Positions 7,461 to 15,660 of a DNA stretch of 64,000 nt are shown one piece after another; the stretch's first letter is position 1, and the number at the start of each line of letters is the position of its first letter. A program made the translations under genes and the position numbers. The DNA lies in the NCBI GenBank assembly GCA_017624915.1, contig JAGAMC010000027.1:1-64000 (forward strand). The letters run 5' to 3'. The DNA comes from Oscillospiraceae bacterium. Lineage in GTDB: Bacteria > Bacillota > Clostridia > Oscillospirales > Oscillospiraceae. The notes beneath the pieces were generated by a model. That model saw only the letters and a list, made by a program, of their open reading frames with translations. It did not search any database and had not been told where the DNA came from.

Positions 7461-7631
7461 ATGGCTTACAAGATCAGTGACGCTTGCGTCAGCTGCGGTT
7501 CCTGCGCTGATGCCTGCCCCGTGGGTGCGATCTCCCAGGGCGCTTCCCAGTACGAGATCGACGCCGGCGCTTGCCTGGATTGCGGCAGCTGCGCTGACTC
7601 CTGCCCCATGGGCGCTATCTCTCAGGAGTAA
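7461..7631 (+). CDS. 2[4Fe-4S] clostridial-type ferredoxin
   Basis: A 56-residue electron carrier with two CxxCxxCxxxCP clusters: CVSCGSCADACP (about residues 10-21) and CLDCGSCADSCP (about 39-50). The near-symmetric halves are typical of clostridial ferredoxins. The ATG at 7443 is in frame, but GGAGGT at 7445-7450 is 10 bases before ATG 7461, which gives the usual MAYKI start. It is monocistronic, with its own promoter and a strong bidirectional terminator. It ends opposite the ior/paaK operon and is a natural electron partner for the indolepyruvate oxidoreductase encoded there. Confidence 0.95.
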   Translation: MAYKISDACVSCGSCADACPVGAISQGASQYEIDAGACLDCGSCADSCPMGAISQE

Positions 7632-7643
7632 TCTGAGGAATGA

Positions 7644-7678
7644 AAATCACCCCGCCGAAATCGGCGGGGTGATTTTTA
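7644..7678. terminator. Bidirectional terminator between ferredoxin and the ACT gene
   Basis: Long GC stem AATCACCCCGCCGA / TCGGCGGGGTGATT with T-run on the plus side and A-run upstream, so it can end both convergent units. Confidence 0.85.
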
Positions 7679-7684
7679 TTCTGT

Positions 7685-8116
7685 TTACATGGTTTCAAGT
7701 TCGCCGGAGTCCACCACCCGGATGCCTTTGGCCCGCAGAGCGGCGGTGGCGGCGGCGTTGTCCGCCACACGGAAGACCATATAAGCGGAGTCCTTGCGTC
7801 CGCCCAGAAAGGCGTAGCCGTATTCCAAATTGATCTTAGCCTCGGACAGGATATTCAGCACCTGATTCAGACCGCCCGGGACGTGAGGGATGTCCACAGC
7901 CAGCACGGAGGTGACAGTGCATACATAACCCGCGTCCTTCAGCACGGTAGCTGTGTCCAGCGGACGATCTACGATGATGCGGGCGATGCCGAACTCGTTG
8001 GTCTCGGACAGGGACATGGCGCGCATATCGATATGATGCCGGGCCAGTACCTGTGTCAGGCCATTGAGTTCGCCGGGCTTATTTTCCAGAAAGACAGAGA
8101 TCTGCTTGACACTCAT
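7685..8116 (-). CDS. Tandem ACT-domain amino-acid-sensing protein
   Basis: A 143-residue protein made of two ACT domains. The first is VKQISVFLENKPGELNGLTQVLA (about residues 3-25), and the second begins near residue 72 (VLAVDIPHVPGGLNQVLNILSEAKI). ACT domains bind small ligands, usually amino acids. Stand-alone double-ACT proteins next to paaK and ior genes are common in anaerobes and are thought to sense aromatic amino acids or modulate the neighbouring enzymes. It is the last gene of the minus-strand operon, 14 bases behind paaK, with AGGAGGTG upstream of ATG 8116. There is no catalytic domain. Ligand is inferred from context only. Confidence 0.85.
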   Translation of the reverse strand: MSVKQISVFLENKPGELNGLTQVLARHHIDMRAMSLSETNEFGIARIIVDRPLDTATVLKDAGYVCTVTSVLAVDIPHVPGGLNQVLNILSEAKINLEYGYAFLGGRKDSAYMVFRVADNAAATAALRAKGIRVVDSGELETM

Positions 8117-8130
8117 AGTAGCACCTCCTG

Positions 8131-9432
8131 TTAAATTTTGCGATTGTCGATGATGCGCACGGCCTTGCCTTCGCTTCGGACGATGGACTTGGGCGCTACC
8201 AGCGTGACCTTGGCGGCCAGGCCCAGCATGGAGCGCAGACCGGCCACCAGTTCCTTTTGGCGCTTGTCGATCTGGCCCAGATTGTCGGTGAACATTTCGG
8301 GGGTCATCTCCACACGCACCTCAAGGGTGTCGCTGTGGTTAACACGATCTACGACGATCTGGTAGTTGGCGGCATAGCCGTGGTTGAGCAGGACGGTCTC
8401 GATCTGAGAGGGGAACACGTTGACGCCGCGGATAATAAGCATATCATCGCTGCGTCCCATGGGCTTGCACATCTTCACATGGGTGCGGCCGCAGGGGCAG
8501 GGCTCGTAATTCAGCTGGCAGATGTCCCGGGTGCGATAGCGCAGCAGGGGGAAGGCCTCTTTGGTGATGGAGGTGAAGACCAGCTCGCCCTTGGAGCCCT
8601 CGGGCAGTACCTCGCCGGTGTCGGGATCGATGATCTCGGCGATGAAATGGTCCTCGTTGATATGCATACCGGATTGGGCGGAGCACTCAAAGGCCACGCC
8701 GGGACCGGACAGCTCGGTCAGGCCGTAGATGTCGTAGGCTTTGATACCAAGAGTATTCTGGATGTCCTGACGCATCTCCTCGGACCAGGCCTCGGCACCG
8801 AAGATACCCGCCTTCAGGGGGATGTCGTCGGGACCCATGCCCAGCTCCTTCATGCTCTCACCCAGGTAGGCGGCGTAGGATGGGGTGCAGCACAGGATGG
8901 TGGCGGAAAGATCCTTGATAAAGCCGATCTGGCGGTCGGTATTGCCCGAGGAGATGGGGATGGTGAGACAGCCCACCTTGTGGGAACCACCGTGGAGGCC
9001 GGCACCGCCGGTGAACAGGCCGTAGCCGTAGGCTACTTGACACACATCCTCGTTGGTGGCACCTGCCGCGGTGAGAGCCCGGGCACAGCAGTCTTCCCAC
9101 AGGTCGATATCATGCTGGGTATAAAACGCCACGACCCGCTTGCCGGTGGTGCCGGAGGTGGAATGGATGCGGACGCACTCGCTCAGGGGCTTGCCCATCA
9201 GGCCGTAGGGATAGGCGTCGCGCAGGTCAGCCTTGGTGACGAAGGGCAGCTTGTGCAGATCGGCCACGCCCTTGATGTCTTCCGGGGTGACGCCCTTGGC
9301 CTCCATCTTGGCGCGGTAATAGGGGACGTTGTCCCAAACGTGCTTGACCTGCTTGACCAGGCGCTCGTCCTGAAGGGCACGCAGTTGGTCGCGGGGCATG
9401 GTTTCGAGTTTCGGTTGATAGTAACGTTCCAT
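8131..9432 (-). CDS. paaK: Phenylacetate-CoA ligase (AMP-forming)
   Basis: An adenylate-forming enzyme that activates phenylacetate or related aryl acids with ATP and CoA. The P-loop HSTSGTTGKRVVAFY is near residue 92 and the conserved YGLTELSGPGVAFEC near residue 238. An RTRDICQLNYEPCPCGRTH segment near 300 carries the Cys pair seen in the family, and the C-terminal lid ends with the A10 Lys in EGKAVR. 433 residues is standard. In an operon with iorAB it can link free aryl acids to arylacetyl-CoA, either for reductive salvage into aromatic amino acids or in reverse during their oxidation. Indoleacetate or hydroxyphenylacetate may also be substrates. Confidence 0.92.
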   Translation of the reverse strand: MERYYQPKLETMPRDQLRALQDERLVKQVKHVWDNVPYYRAKMEAKGVTPEDIKGVADLHKLPFVTKADLRDAYPYGLMGKPLSECVRIHSTSGTTGKRVVAFYTQHDIDLWEDCCARALTAAGATNEDVCQVAYGYGLFTGGAGLHGGSHKVGCLTIPISSGNTDRQIGFIKDLSATILCCTPSYAAYLGESMKELGMGPDDIPLKAGIFGAEAWSEEMRQDIQNTLGIKAYDIYGLTELSGPGVAFECSAQSGMHINEDHFIAEIIDPDTGEVLPEGSKGELVFTSITKEAFPLLRYRTRDICQLNYEPCPCGRTHVKMCKPMGRSDDMLIIRGVNVFPSQIETVLLNHGYAANYQIVVDRVNHSDTLEVRVEMTPEMFTDNLGQIDKRQKELVAGLRSMLGLAAKVTLVAPKSIVRSEGKAVRIIDNRKI

Positions 9433-9466
9433 TGGGGTCAGACCTTTCTGTTGTATGACGGTATTC

Positions 9467-10039
9467 TCAGGCGTTTTTGCCCAACTCGAAGGCTTTCTTG
9501 TTCAGTTCCAGGAACTTGGCGGGCACGCAGGCCTCGATGGATTTCTGCCATGCCTCGTCAGAAAAATCGAAATACTTGGACAGGCGGCCCATAAGCACCA
9601 GATTGACGGCCTTGGAGCTTCCCGCCTGCTCGGCAAGAGCCAGGCAGTCCAGCGCATCCACCTGGGCACCGGCGGTCTTCATCTTGTTCACCAGATCTTC
9701 GGGATACTGGGCAGCGCCGGTGATAACGGGCATGGGGTCGATCTGCTGGGTGGAGGTGACGATCTGTCCGTCGGGCTTGAGGTAGGACAGCCACCGGGCG
9801 GCCTCCAGCACCTCGAAGGAGACGATATAGTCCGCCTCGCCCCTGTCGATGACGGGGGAGCAGACCCTGTCTCCGTAGCGCACGTAGGTGACCACGCTGC
9901 CGCCCCGCTGGGACATGCCGTGGACCTCGGAGACCTTTACGTCATAGCCCTGCTCCATGAGCAGATGGCCCAGCAGCTTGGAGGCCAGCAAAGAACCCTG
10001 GCCGCCCACGCCAACGATCATAACATTCTTGGTTTTCAT
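9467..10039 (-). CDS. iorB: Indolepyruvate:ferredoxin oxidoreductase, beta subunit
   Basis: A 190-residue gamma-type subunit of the 2-oxoacid:acceptor oxidoreductase family. It starts KNVMIVGVGGQGSLLASKLLG, has SEVHGMSQRGGSVVTYVRYG near residue 40, and EADYIVSFEVLEAARWL near residue 67. With IorA it interconverts indolepyruvate/phenylpyruvate and arylacetyl-CoA plus CO2 using ferredoxin. I start it at ATG 10039, with GGAGGG upstream and only 2 bases after the iorA stop; the frame is open to 10084, inside iorA, without support. The close packing indicates translational coupling. Confidence 0.93.
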   Translation of the reverse strand: MKTKNVMIVGVGGQGSLLASKLLGHLLMEQGYDVKVSEVHGMSQRGGSVVTYVRYGDRVCSPVIDRGEADYIVSFEVLEAARWLSYLKPDGQIVTSTQQIDPMPVITGAAQYPEDLVNKMKTAGAQVDALDCLALAEQAGSSKAVNLVLMGRLSKYFDFSDEAWQKSIEACVPAKFLELNKKAFELGKNA

Positions 10040-10041
10040 GT

Positions 10042-11781
10042 TCAGCCCTCCTTCTTGGTGCTCTGGAAGGCACCGAACGCACACAGCTGCTCACACACGC
10101 CGCAGCCCACGCACAGGGTGTTGTCCACATGGGCCTTGCCGTCCCTGATGGAGATGGCGGGGCAGCCGATCTTCATGCAGGCCTTGCAGCTGCGGCACTT
10201 GTCGGTATCCACCGTCAGGGGAGCGCTGTGCTTGACATACTTGAGCAGGGCGCAGGGGCGGCGGGAGATGATGACGGAGGGGGCGTTTACCGCAAGCTCC
10301 TCCTTGATGGCGGCGTCGCAGGCCTTCAGATCATAAGGATCCACCACGCGCACGCGCTCAAAGCCCATGGCACGGCACAGGGCCTCCAGATCGATCTTGC
10401 CGGCGGGGTCGCCCTTGATGGTATAGCCGGTGGTGGGGTTCTGCTGGTGGCCGGTCATGCCGGTGATGGAGTTGTCCACGATGATGACGGTGGAGTTGGA
10501 CTGGTTATAGGCAATGTTGGCAAGACCGGTCATGCCGGAATGCATGAAGGTGGAGTCGCCGATGACGGCCACCACGTTGCCGGCCTGATCGTCCAGAGCC
10601 TTATTGAAGCCGTGGACGGCGGAGACGGAGGCGCCCATGCACAGCGTCATATCCATGGCGGCCAGAGGGGCGACAGCACCCAGGGTGTAGCAGCCGATGT
10701 CGCCCAGCACGGTGCACTTGTTCTTGCTCAGAGTGTAGAACAGGCCGCGGTGGGGGCAGCCGGCACACATGACGGGGGGACGGGGCGGGATGGCGTCGGC
10801 CAGAGCCGAGCCGGTATGTACCTCGCCGCCCAGCTTTTCGGCGATCAGGTTCTGGGAGAATTCGTCGATCATGGGCAGCTTGTCCTTGCCGGTGACGATC
10901 AGACCCAGCTGACGGCAGTGATTTTCGATGATGGGGTCAAGCTCCTCCACCACCACCAGCTGCTCCACCTTGGAGGCGAAGTCCCGGATCAGATCCACAG
11001 GCAGGGGGTTGACCATGCCCAGCTTCAGCACGGACACGCTGTCACCGAACACTTCCTTCACATACTGGTAGGAGGTGGAGCAGGTGATGATGCCCATCTT
11101 GGTGCCGCCCATCTCCACACGGTTGATGGAGGCAGTCTCCGCCCAGCGGGCCAGAGCGGCGGTGCGCTCCTCCACCACGGGGTGGCGGCGCTTGGCATTG
11201 CCGGGCATCATGACATACTTGGCAATATTCTTCTCGTAAGTTTTGACGGGGGGGACCACACGCTCGCCGGTGTCCACCACGGACTGGGAGTGGGCCACGC
11301 GGGTGCACATTTTGAGCAGCACGGGGGTGTCAAACTGCTCGCTGAGCTCGTAGGCCAGCTTGGCAAAGGCCAGAGACTCGGCACTGTCGCTGGGCTCCAG
11401 CATGGGGACCTTGGCGGCAATGGCGTGGTGGCGGGAGTCCTGCTCGTTCTGGGAGGAGTGCATGCCCGCATCGTCTGCCACCGCGATGACCATACCGGCA
11501 TTGACGCCGGTATAGGACATGGTGTACAGGGGGTCGGCGGCCACGTTCAGACCAACGTGCTTCATGGCACAGAAAGAGCGCTTGCCCGCAAGGCACGCGC
11601 CGAAAGCAGCCTCCATGGCTACCTTCTCATTGGGGGCCCACTCGGTGTAGACCTCGTCAAATTTGGCGATCTCCTCGGTGATCTCAGTGCTGGGGGTGCC
11701 GGGATAGCTGGACACCACGCAGCAGCCGGCCTCGTAAAGACCGCGGGCAACGGCGGCGTTGCCCAACATCAACTGTTTCAT
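10042..11781 (-). CDS. iorA: Indolepyruvate:ferredoxin oxidoreductase, alpha subunit
   Basis: A 579-residue TPP enzyme. The N-terminal pyrimidine domain carries SSYPGTPSTEITE (about 24-36). The TPP-binding domain has GDIGCYTLG and GDSTFMHSGMTGLANI...VDNSITGMTGHQ. The C-terminal end has two [4Fe-4S] ferredoxin motifs, CRSCKACMKIGCP and CVGCGVCEQLCAF. All domains are full length and in the usual order. It oxidatively decarboxylates aryl pyruvates to arylacetyl-CoA, or works in reverse with reduced ferredoxin. It follows yerC by 30 bases and leads iorB, paaK and the ACT gene. Confidence 0.95.
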   Translation of the reverse strand: MKQLMLGNAAVARGLYEAGCCVVSSYPGTPSTEITEEIAKFDEVYTEWAPNEKVAMEAAFGACLAGKRSFCAMKHVGLNVAADPLYTMSYTGVNAGMVIAVADDAGMHSSQNEQDSRHHAIAAKVPMLEPSDSAESLAFAKLAYELSEQFDTPVLLKMCTRVAHSQSVVDTGERVVPPVKTYEKNIAKYVMMPGNAKRRHPVVEERTAALARWAETASINRVEMGGTKMGIITCSTSYQYVKEVFGDSVSVLKLGMVNPLPVDLIRDFASKVEQLVVVEELDPIIENHCRQLGLIVTGKDKLPMIDEFSQNLIAEKLGGEVHTGSALADAIPPRPPVMCAGCPHRGLFYTLSKNKCTVLGDIGCYTLGAVAPLAAMDMTLCMGASVSAVHGFNKALDDQAGNVVAVIGDSTFMHSGMTGLANIAYNQSNSTVIIVDNSITGMTGHQQNPTTGYTIKGDPAGKIDLEALCRAMGFERVRVVDPYDLKACDAAIKEELAVNAPSVIISRRPCALLKYVKHSAPLTVDTDKCRSCKACMKIGCPAISIRDGKAHVDNTLCVGCGVCEQLCAFGAFQSTKKEG

Positions 11782-11811
11782 TGTTATTCCATCCTCTTTT
11801 CTTTTGCTGTG

Positions 11812-12120
11812 TCAGTTGTTTTCTTTTTCTTCATTCACACGGTCGATCACATGGCCGACCACGCCGCCGGCACCGTTGTCCAGCATGGAACGGCGGACCC
11901 GGCTGATGGTGGCGCTGGAAGCTCCGGTTTTATCCAGGATGTCCAGATAGACAAGGCCCTGCTTCAGGTAAACGGCCACGTCAAAACGCTGCTCCATGGA
12001 TCTCAGCTCGGTGGGGGTGCACAGATCATCAAAAAAACGGCAGCATTCATCCAGATCCTTCAGCTTTAAAATAGTCTCATACAATGCGATACTGCGATCT
12101 TTTCGTTCTACCCTTGCCAT
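11812..12120 (-). CDS. yerC: TrpR-like regulator, YerC/YecD family
   Basis: A 102-residue DNA-binding protein of the Trp-repressor superfamily. The recognisable part is the helix-turn-helix region LCTPTELRSMEQRFDVAVYL ... TGASSATISRVRR (about residues 33-78), which matches YerC/YecD family proteins. The C-terminal tail is acidic and polar. It is the first gene of the minus-strand operon with iorA, iorB, paaK and an ACT gene, so an aromatic amino acid ligand and self-regulation are likely but inferred. Its own promoter is overlapped by a GTAAAG-N5-CTTTAC repeat that recurs in related form at two nearby promoters. ATG 12120 follows GGAAGGAG. Confidence 0.88.
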   Translation of the reverse strand: MARVERKDRSIALYETILKLKDLDECCRFFDDLCTPTELRSMEQRFDVAVYLKQGLVYLDILDKTGASSATISRVRRSMLDNGAGGVVGHVIDRVNEEKENN

Positions 12121-12170
12121 GCAGCATACTCCTTCCGGGGGCGCGGAAAGCGCCCGTATATTACCTCCCT

Positions 12171-12199
12171 ATATTAACACCTTAAAGCGCAGAAGTAAA
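12171..12199 (-). promoter_or_regulatory. Promoter of the yerC-iorA-iorB-paaK-ACT operon
   Basis: On the minus strand TTTACT (12199-12194), 17 bases, TAATAT (12176-12171). The -35 box lies inside the inverted repeat at 12195-12212. Confidence 0.6.
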
Positions 12200-12229
12200 G
12201 AAAAACTTTACGATGTTAAACTTTAAATC
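12195..12229. promoter_or_regulatory. Candidate operator at the yerC promoter
   Basis: GTAAAG (12195-12200), 5 A's, CTTTACG (12206-12212), then AAACTTTAAATC (12218-12229). The first repeat overlaps the -35 box of the yerC operon. AAACTTTAAATC recurs exactly at 12334-12345 and in similar form at the symporter promoter (17184). Confidence 0.5.
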
Positions 12230-12290
12230 ATGAAATTATTTAAGTGTGTCGGAGCGGGAAAGTTTTTTTGCAAAAGATGGGGCAGGGACG

Positions 12291-12319
12291 TTGACTTTTA
12301 TAAAAAAATGTTGTATGAT
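12291..12319 (+). promoter_or_regulatory. Sigma-A promoter of the acyl-CoA synthetase gene
   Basis: TTGACT (12291-12296), 17-base spacer, TATGAT (12314-12319); close to consensus. Confidence 0.75.
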
Positions 12320-12320
12320 A

Positions 12321-12352
12321 CTTTAACGGTTTCAAACTTTAAATCGTTAAAG
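12321..12352. promoter_or_regulatory. Candidate operator downstream of the -10 box
   Basis: Inverted repeat CTTTAACG (12321-12328) / CGTTAAAG (12345-12352) with a 16-base centre that contains AAACTTTAAATC. It covers the predicted transcription start, a position suited to repression. Confidence 0.55.
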
Positions 12353-12408
12353 CAACGGGATACATGCCCGTGCCGGCCGAAAATGTACAGCGAAAGGATG
12401 TCTTTCCC

Positions 12409-14043
12409 ATGCCTATTACCGACCTGCTGGAGCGCAACAGCAAGCTTTATGGTGACGAGACTGCTCTGGTGGAGATCAACCCGGAGATCCAGGAGGAGCA
12501 GCGCGTTACCTGGAAGGAGTATGAGCTGATCCAGCCCACGTCTTCCGCTCCATACCGCCGGGAGATCACCTGGTCCATCTTTGACGAAAAGGCCAACCGC
12601 GCGGCCAATATGCTGCTGGGACGGGGGATCCGCAAGGGGCAGAAGGTGGCCATCCTGCTGATGAACTGCCTTGACTGGCTGCCCATTTATTTCGGGATCC
12701 TGAAAACGGGTGCTATCGCGGTTCCGCTGAACTTCCGCTACACCTCGGACGAGATCGAATACTGTCTGAAGCTGGCGGAGGCGGATGTGCTGTTTTTCGG
12801 ACCGGAGTTTATCGGCCGTATGGAGACCATCGTGCCAACGCTGAAAAAGGATCACCTGCTGTTTTTTGTGGGAGATGTCTGTCCTCCCTGGGCGGAGGAC
12901 TACCACCGAGCCACCGCCAACTGTTCCAGTCAGGCACCCAAGGTGCTTATTGACGACGAGGACGATGCGGCCATTTACTACTCCTCCGGCACCACCGGCT
13001 TTCCCAAGGCGATTTTGCTCAAGCACCACGCTCTGAGCCAGTCCGCCCGTATGGAGGCCAGCCACCACGAGACCACCCATGAGGATGTATTCCTGTGCAT
13101 CCCGCCCCTGTACCACACGGGCGCGAAAATGCACTGGTTCGGTTCACTGTTCACCGGCAGCAAGGCCGTACTGCTCAAGGGTAATTCGCCCAAGGCGGTG
13201 TTCGACGCGGCCTCTCAGGAGCGCTGTACCATTGTCTGGCTGCTGGTGCCCTGGGCACAGGACATTCTGGCGGCACTGGATCGCGGGGATATGAAGATCG
13301 AGGATTATGAGCTTGCCCAGTGGCGTCTCATGCACATCGGCGCCCAGCCGGTGCCCCCCTCGCTGATCAAGCGGTGGATGAAGTATTTCCCCAACCATAA
13401 GTACGACACCAACTACGGCCTGTCCGAGTCCACCGGCCCGGGCTGTGTCCATCTGGGCATGAACAACATCCACAAGGTGGGCGCCATCGGCGTGCCCGGC
13501 TACGGCTGGAAGGTCAAGATCGTCAACGAGCTCAACCAGATCGTCAATCAGGGCGACGTGGGCGAGCTATGCGTCAAGGGCCCCGGCGTCATGGTGTGCT
13601 ACTACCACAACGAGCAGGCCACCAACGAGGTGCTGGAGAACGGCTGGCTGCACACCGGCGATATGGCCCGTCAGGACGAGGATGGCTTCATCTTCCTTGT
13701 GGACCGCAAAAAGGACGTGATCATCTCCGGCGGCGAGAACCTGTACCCGGTGCAGATCGAGGACTTCCTTGCCGCCTGTCCCAAGGTACACGATGTGGCT
13801 GTTATCGGCCTGCCTGACCCCCGGCTGGGCGAGATCGCCGCAGCCATCATTCAGGTAAAGGACGGCATGACCTGTACCGAGGAGGAGATCGAGCAGTTCT
13901 GCATGGATCTGCCCCGGTACAAGCGGCCCCGGAAGATCATCTTCGCCCCCGTGCCCCGCAACGCCACCGGCAAGATCGAAAAGCCCAGGCTGCGCGAGCA
14001 GTACTGCGGCGTGCGTCTGGTGGAGGCGCAGAATAACGGCTGA
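12409..14043 (+). CDS. AMP-dependent acyl-CoA synthetase
   Basis: A 544-residue ANL-superfamily ligase that activates a carboxylic acid through an acyl-adenylate. P-loop YYSSGTTGFPKAI is near residue 188, NYGLSESTGPG near 337, HTGDMARQDEDGF near 418, DRKKDVIISGGENLYP near 437, and the C-terminal catalytic Lys lies in NATGKIEKPRL. The substrate cannot be read from sequence; medium-chain, aryl or hydroxy acids are all possible, and the neighbours favour an aryl or amino-acid-derived acid. I start it at ATG 12409 behind GAAAGGA (12392-12398); the ATG at 12364 has no RBS. The promoter carries the same kind of inverted repeat as the yerC operon, so shared control is likely. Confidence 0.88.
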   Translation: MPITDLLERNSKLYGDETALVEINPEIQEEQRVTWKEYELIQPTSSAPYRREITWSIFDEKANRAANMLLGRGIRKGQKVAILLMNCLDWLPIYFGILKTGAIAVPLNFRYTSDEIEYCLKLAEADVLFFGPEFIGRMETIVPTLKKDHLLFFVGDVCPPWAEDYHRATANCSSQAPKVLIDDEDDAAIYYSSGTTGFPKAILLKHHALSQSARMEASHHETTHEDVFLCIPPLYHTGAKMHWFGSLFTGSKAVLLKGNSPKAVFDAASQERCTIVWLLVPWAQDILAALDRGDMKIEDYELAQWRLMHIGAQPVPPSLIKRWMKYFPNHKYDTNYGLSESTGPGCVHLGMNNIHKVGAIGVPGYGWKVKIVNELNQIVNQGDVGELCVKGPGVMVCYYHNEQATNEVLENGWLHTGDMARQDEDGFIFLVDRKKDVIISGGENLYPVQIEDFLAACPKVHDVAVIGLPDPRLGEIAAAIIQVKDGMTCTEEEIEQFCMDLPRYKRPRKIIFAPVPRNATGKIEKPRLREQYCGVRLVEAQNNG

Positions 14044-14044
14044 G

Positions 14045-14236
14045 TCGAAAAAGTGGCGGGCCACTTTTTCGAGTAGGATGCGGCCTGCTGCAGCGCACTC
14101 GCTGTGCTCGCACGTTTGCACCCCAGGGGCACTTTGTCGCCCCTTCGGGGCTCGGGCGCAGGCCGAACGGTGTTTTCTCCGACGCACATGTCGCCGGAGA
14201 AAACGGATTAAGTTTTTTCGCGCCTGCGGGTGCGAA
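14045..14236. repeat. Multi-hairpin intergenic element, copy 1
   Basis: The 273-base gap before the aminotransferase gene holds a chain of hairpins: 14045-14056/14061-14072, a GC-rich middle, TTTTCTCCG/CGGAGAAAA (14173-14181/14195-14203), and TTCGCGCC/GGTGCGAA (14217-14224/14229-14236). Order, loop bases and linkers (GCTGCTGC..CGCAC, CACGTTTGCA, GACGC.CATGTCGC) match 40993-41141 in the arg operon, while stems differ in a pairing-preserving way. The first hairpin is adjacent to the preceding stop codon and could end transcription. Confidence 0.7.
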
Positions 14237-14316
14237 CAGCGATGCATAAGTTCGGGATGCGAAATCAGAGATTTCGGCCCTCACTTATCTGCGAGGCTTT
14301 TTAGGAGGAAATAACT

Positions 14317-15498
14317 ATGGTCAACGAAAGAATGCTTGGTCTGGGCACTGCCCGATCCGTGATCCGAGAACTGTTTGAATACGGCAAGCAGCGTGCAGCC
14401 GTGGTGGGGGCGGAGAATGTCTTCGACTTCTCCATCGGCAATCCCAGCGTCCCCGCACCCGATGCAGTGAACGAGACTGCCATGCGCATCCTGCGGGAGA
14501 ACCCCGATGTGATCCACTGCTATACCAGCGCTCAGGGCGATGCCGCTGCCCGCCAGCGGTTTGCCGACTCCCTGAACCGCCGCTTCGGCGGTGACTACAC
14601 CGCCGACCAGTTCTACATCACCGTGGGCGCGGCGGCGTCCCTGTGCTGTGTGTTCAATGGCCTGACCTGCCCGGGAGATGAGTTTATCACCTTCGCCCCC
14701 TACTTCCCGGAATACAAGGTGTTCATTGAGGGAGCGGGCGCCAAAATGGTGCTTATCCCCCCCGAGATCGAAAAGTTCCAGATCGACTTTGATGCCTTTG
14801 AAGCGGCCATCACCCCCAACACCAAGGGCGTGGTGGTCAACACCCCCAACAACCCCTCCGGCGTGGTCTACTCCAGACAGACGCTGGAAAAGCTGGCCGC
14901 CATCCTGACTGCCAAAAGCGAGCAGTACGGCCATCCCATCTACCTGATCTCCGACGAGCCCTATCGTGAGATCGTATTCAGCGGCTTTGAGGTGCCCTGG
15001 ATCCCCCACATCTATAAGGACACCATCGTGTGCTACTCCTTCTCCAAGTCCCTGTCCCTGCCCGGCGAGCGTCTGGGCTATGTGCTTGTCCCCGGACAGG
15101 TGACCGACTCCAAGCTGGTCTACGCCGCTGTGGCCGGCGCGGGCCGCTCTCTGGGCTATGTGAATGCCCCCAGCCTGTTTCAGCAGGTGACCTCCCTGTG
15201 CTGCGACATGACCGCGGACCTGAAGGTGTACGAGGAGAACTGCGGTCTGCTGGTCAGCTCCCTTCGGGAGATGGGCTACCATGTGGCCCAGCCGGGCGGT
15301 GCGTTCTATCTGTTCCCCCGGTCTCTGGAGGCTGACGATCTGGCCTTCAGCGAGCGGGCCAAGCAGTTTGACCTGCTGCTGGTGCCCGGAACCGGCTTCG
15401 GCGCACCCGGTCACTTCCGCCTGTCCTACTGTGTCCAGACGGAGACCATCCTCCGTGCTCTGCCTAAGTTCAAGGAACTGGCCGACTCCTACAAGTAA
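14317..15498 (+). CDS. PLP-dependent aminotransferase, class I fold
   Basis: A 393-residue aspartate-aminotransferase-fold enzyme. It has FSIGNPSVPAPDAV (about 39-52) and NTPNNPSGVVY near residue 171. DEPYR near residue 209 supplies the PLP-binding Asp/Tyr, the Schiff-base Lys is in SFSKSLSLPGERLGY near residue 240, and the substrate Arg lies in HFRLSYC. Likely substrates are aromatic or branched amino acids, judged from the neighbouring aryl-pyruvate enzymes, but aspartate or alanine are not excluded. RBS TAGGAGG sits 9 bases upstream. It is followed by a strong terminator, so it is the end of its unit. Confidence 0.9.
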   Translation: MVNERMLGLGTARSVIRELFEYGKQRAAVVGAENVFDFSIGNPSVPAPDAVNETAMRILRENPDVIHCYTSAQGDAAARQRFADSLNRRFGGDYTADQFYITVGAAASLCCVFNGLTCPGDEFITFAPYFPEYKVFIEGAGAKMVLIPPEIEKFQIDFDAFEAAITPNTKGVVVNTPNNPSGVVYSRQTLEKLAAILTAKSEQYGHPIYLISDEPYREIVFSGFEVPWIPHIYKDTIVCYSFSKSLSLPGERLGYVLVPGQVTDSKLVYAAVAGAGRSLGYVNAPSLFQQVTSLCCDMTADLKVYEENCGLLVSSLREMGYHVAQPGGAFYLFPRSLEADDLAFSERAKQFDLLLVPGTGFGAPGHFRLSYCVQTETILRALPKFKELADSYK

Positions 15499-15504
15499 AC
15501 GTCT

Positions 15505-15536
15505 GAAAGCGGCTGCCCGCAGGGCAGCCGCTTTTT
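15505..15536 (+). terminator. Terminator after the aminotransferase gene
   Basis: Stem AAAGCGGCTGCCC / GGCAGCCGCTTTTT with loop GCAG, followed by T-run. Confidence 0.85.
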
Positions 15537-15660
15537 GCTTTTTGTTGGCTTTTTGGCAGGAAATTGGGCAAGATTTTAGAGAGTCCGTTGATATTAAAAA
15601 TCCGCAATTTCCTGTATGATATATGGTAGATAACAGAAGACCGATCCGGGAGGAACGAAT

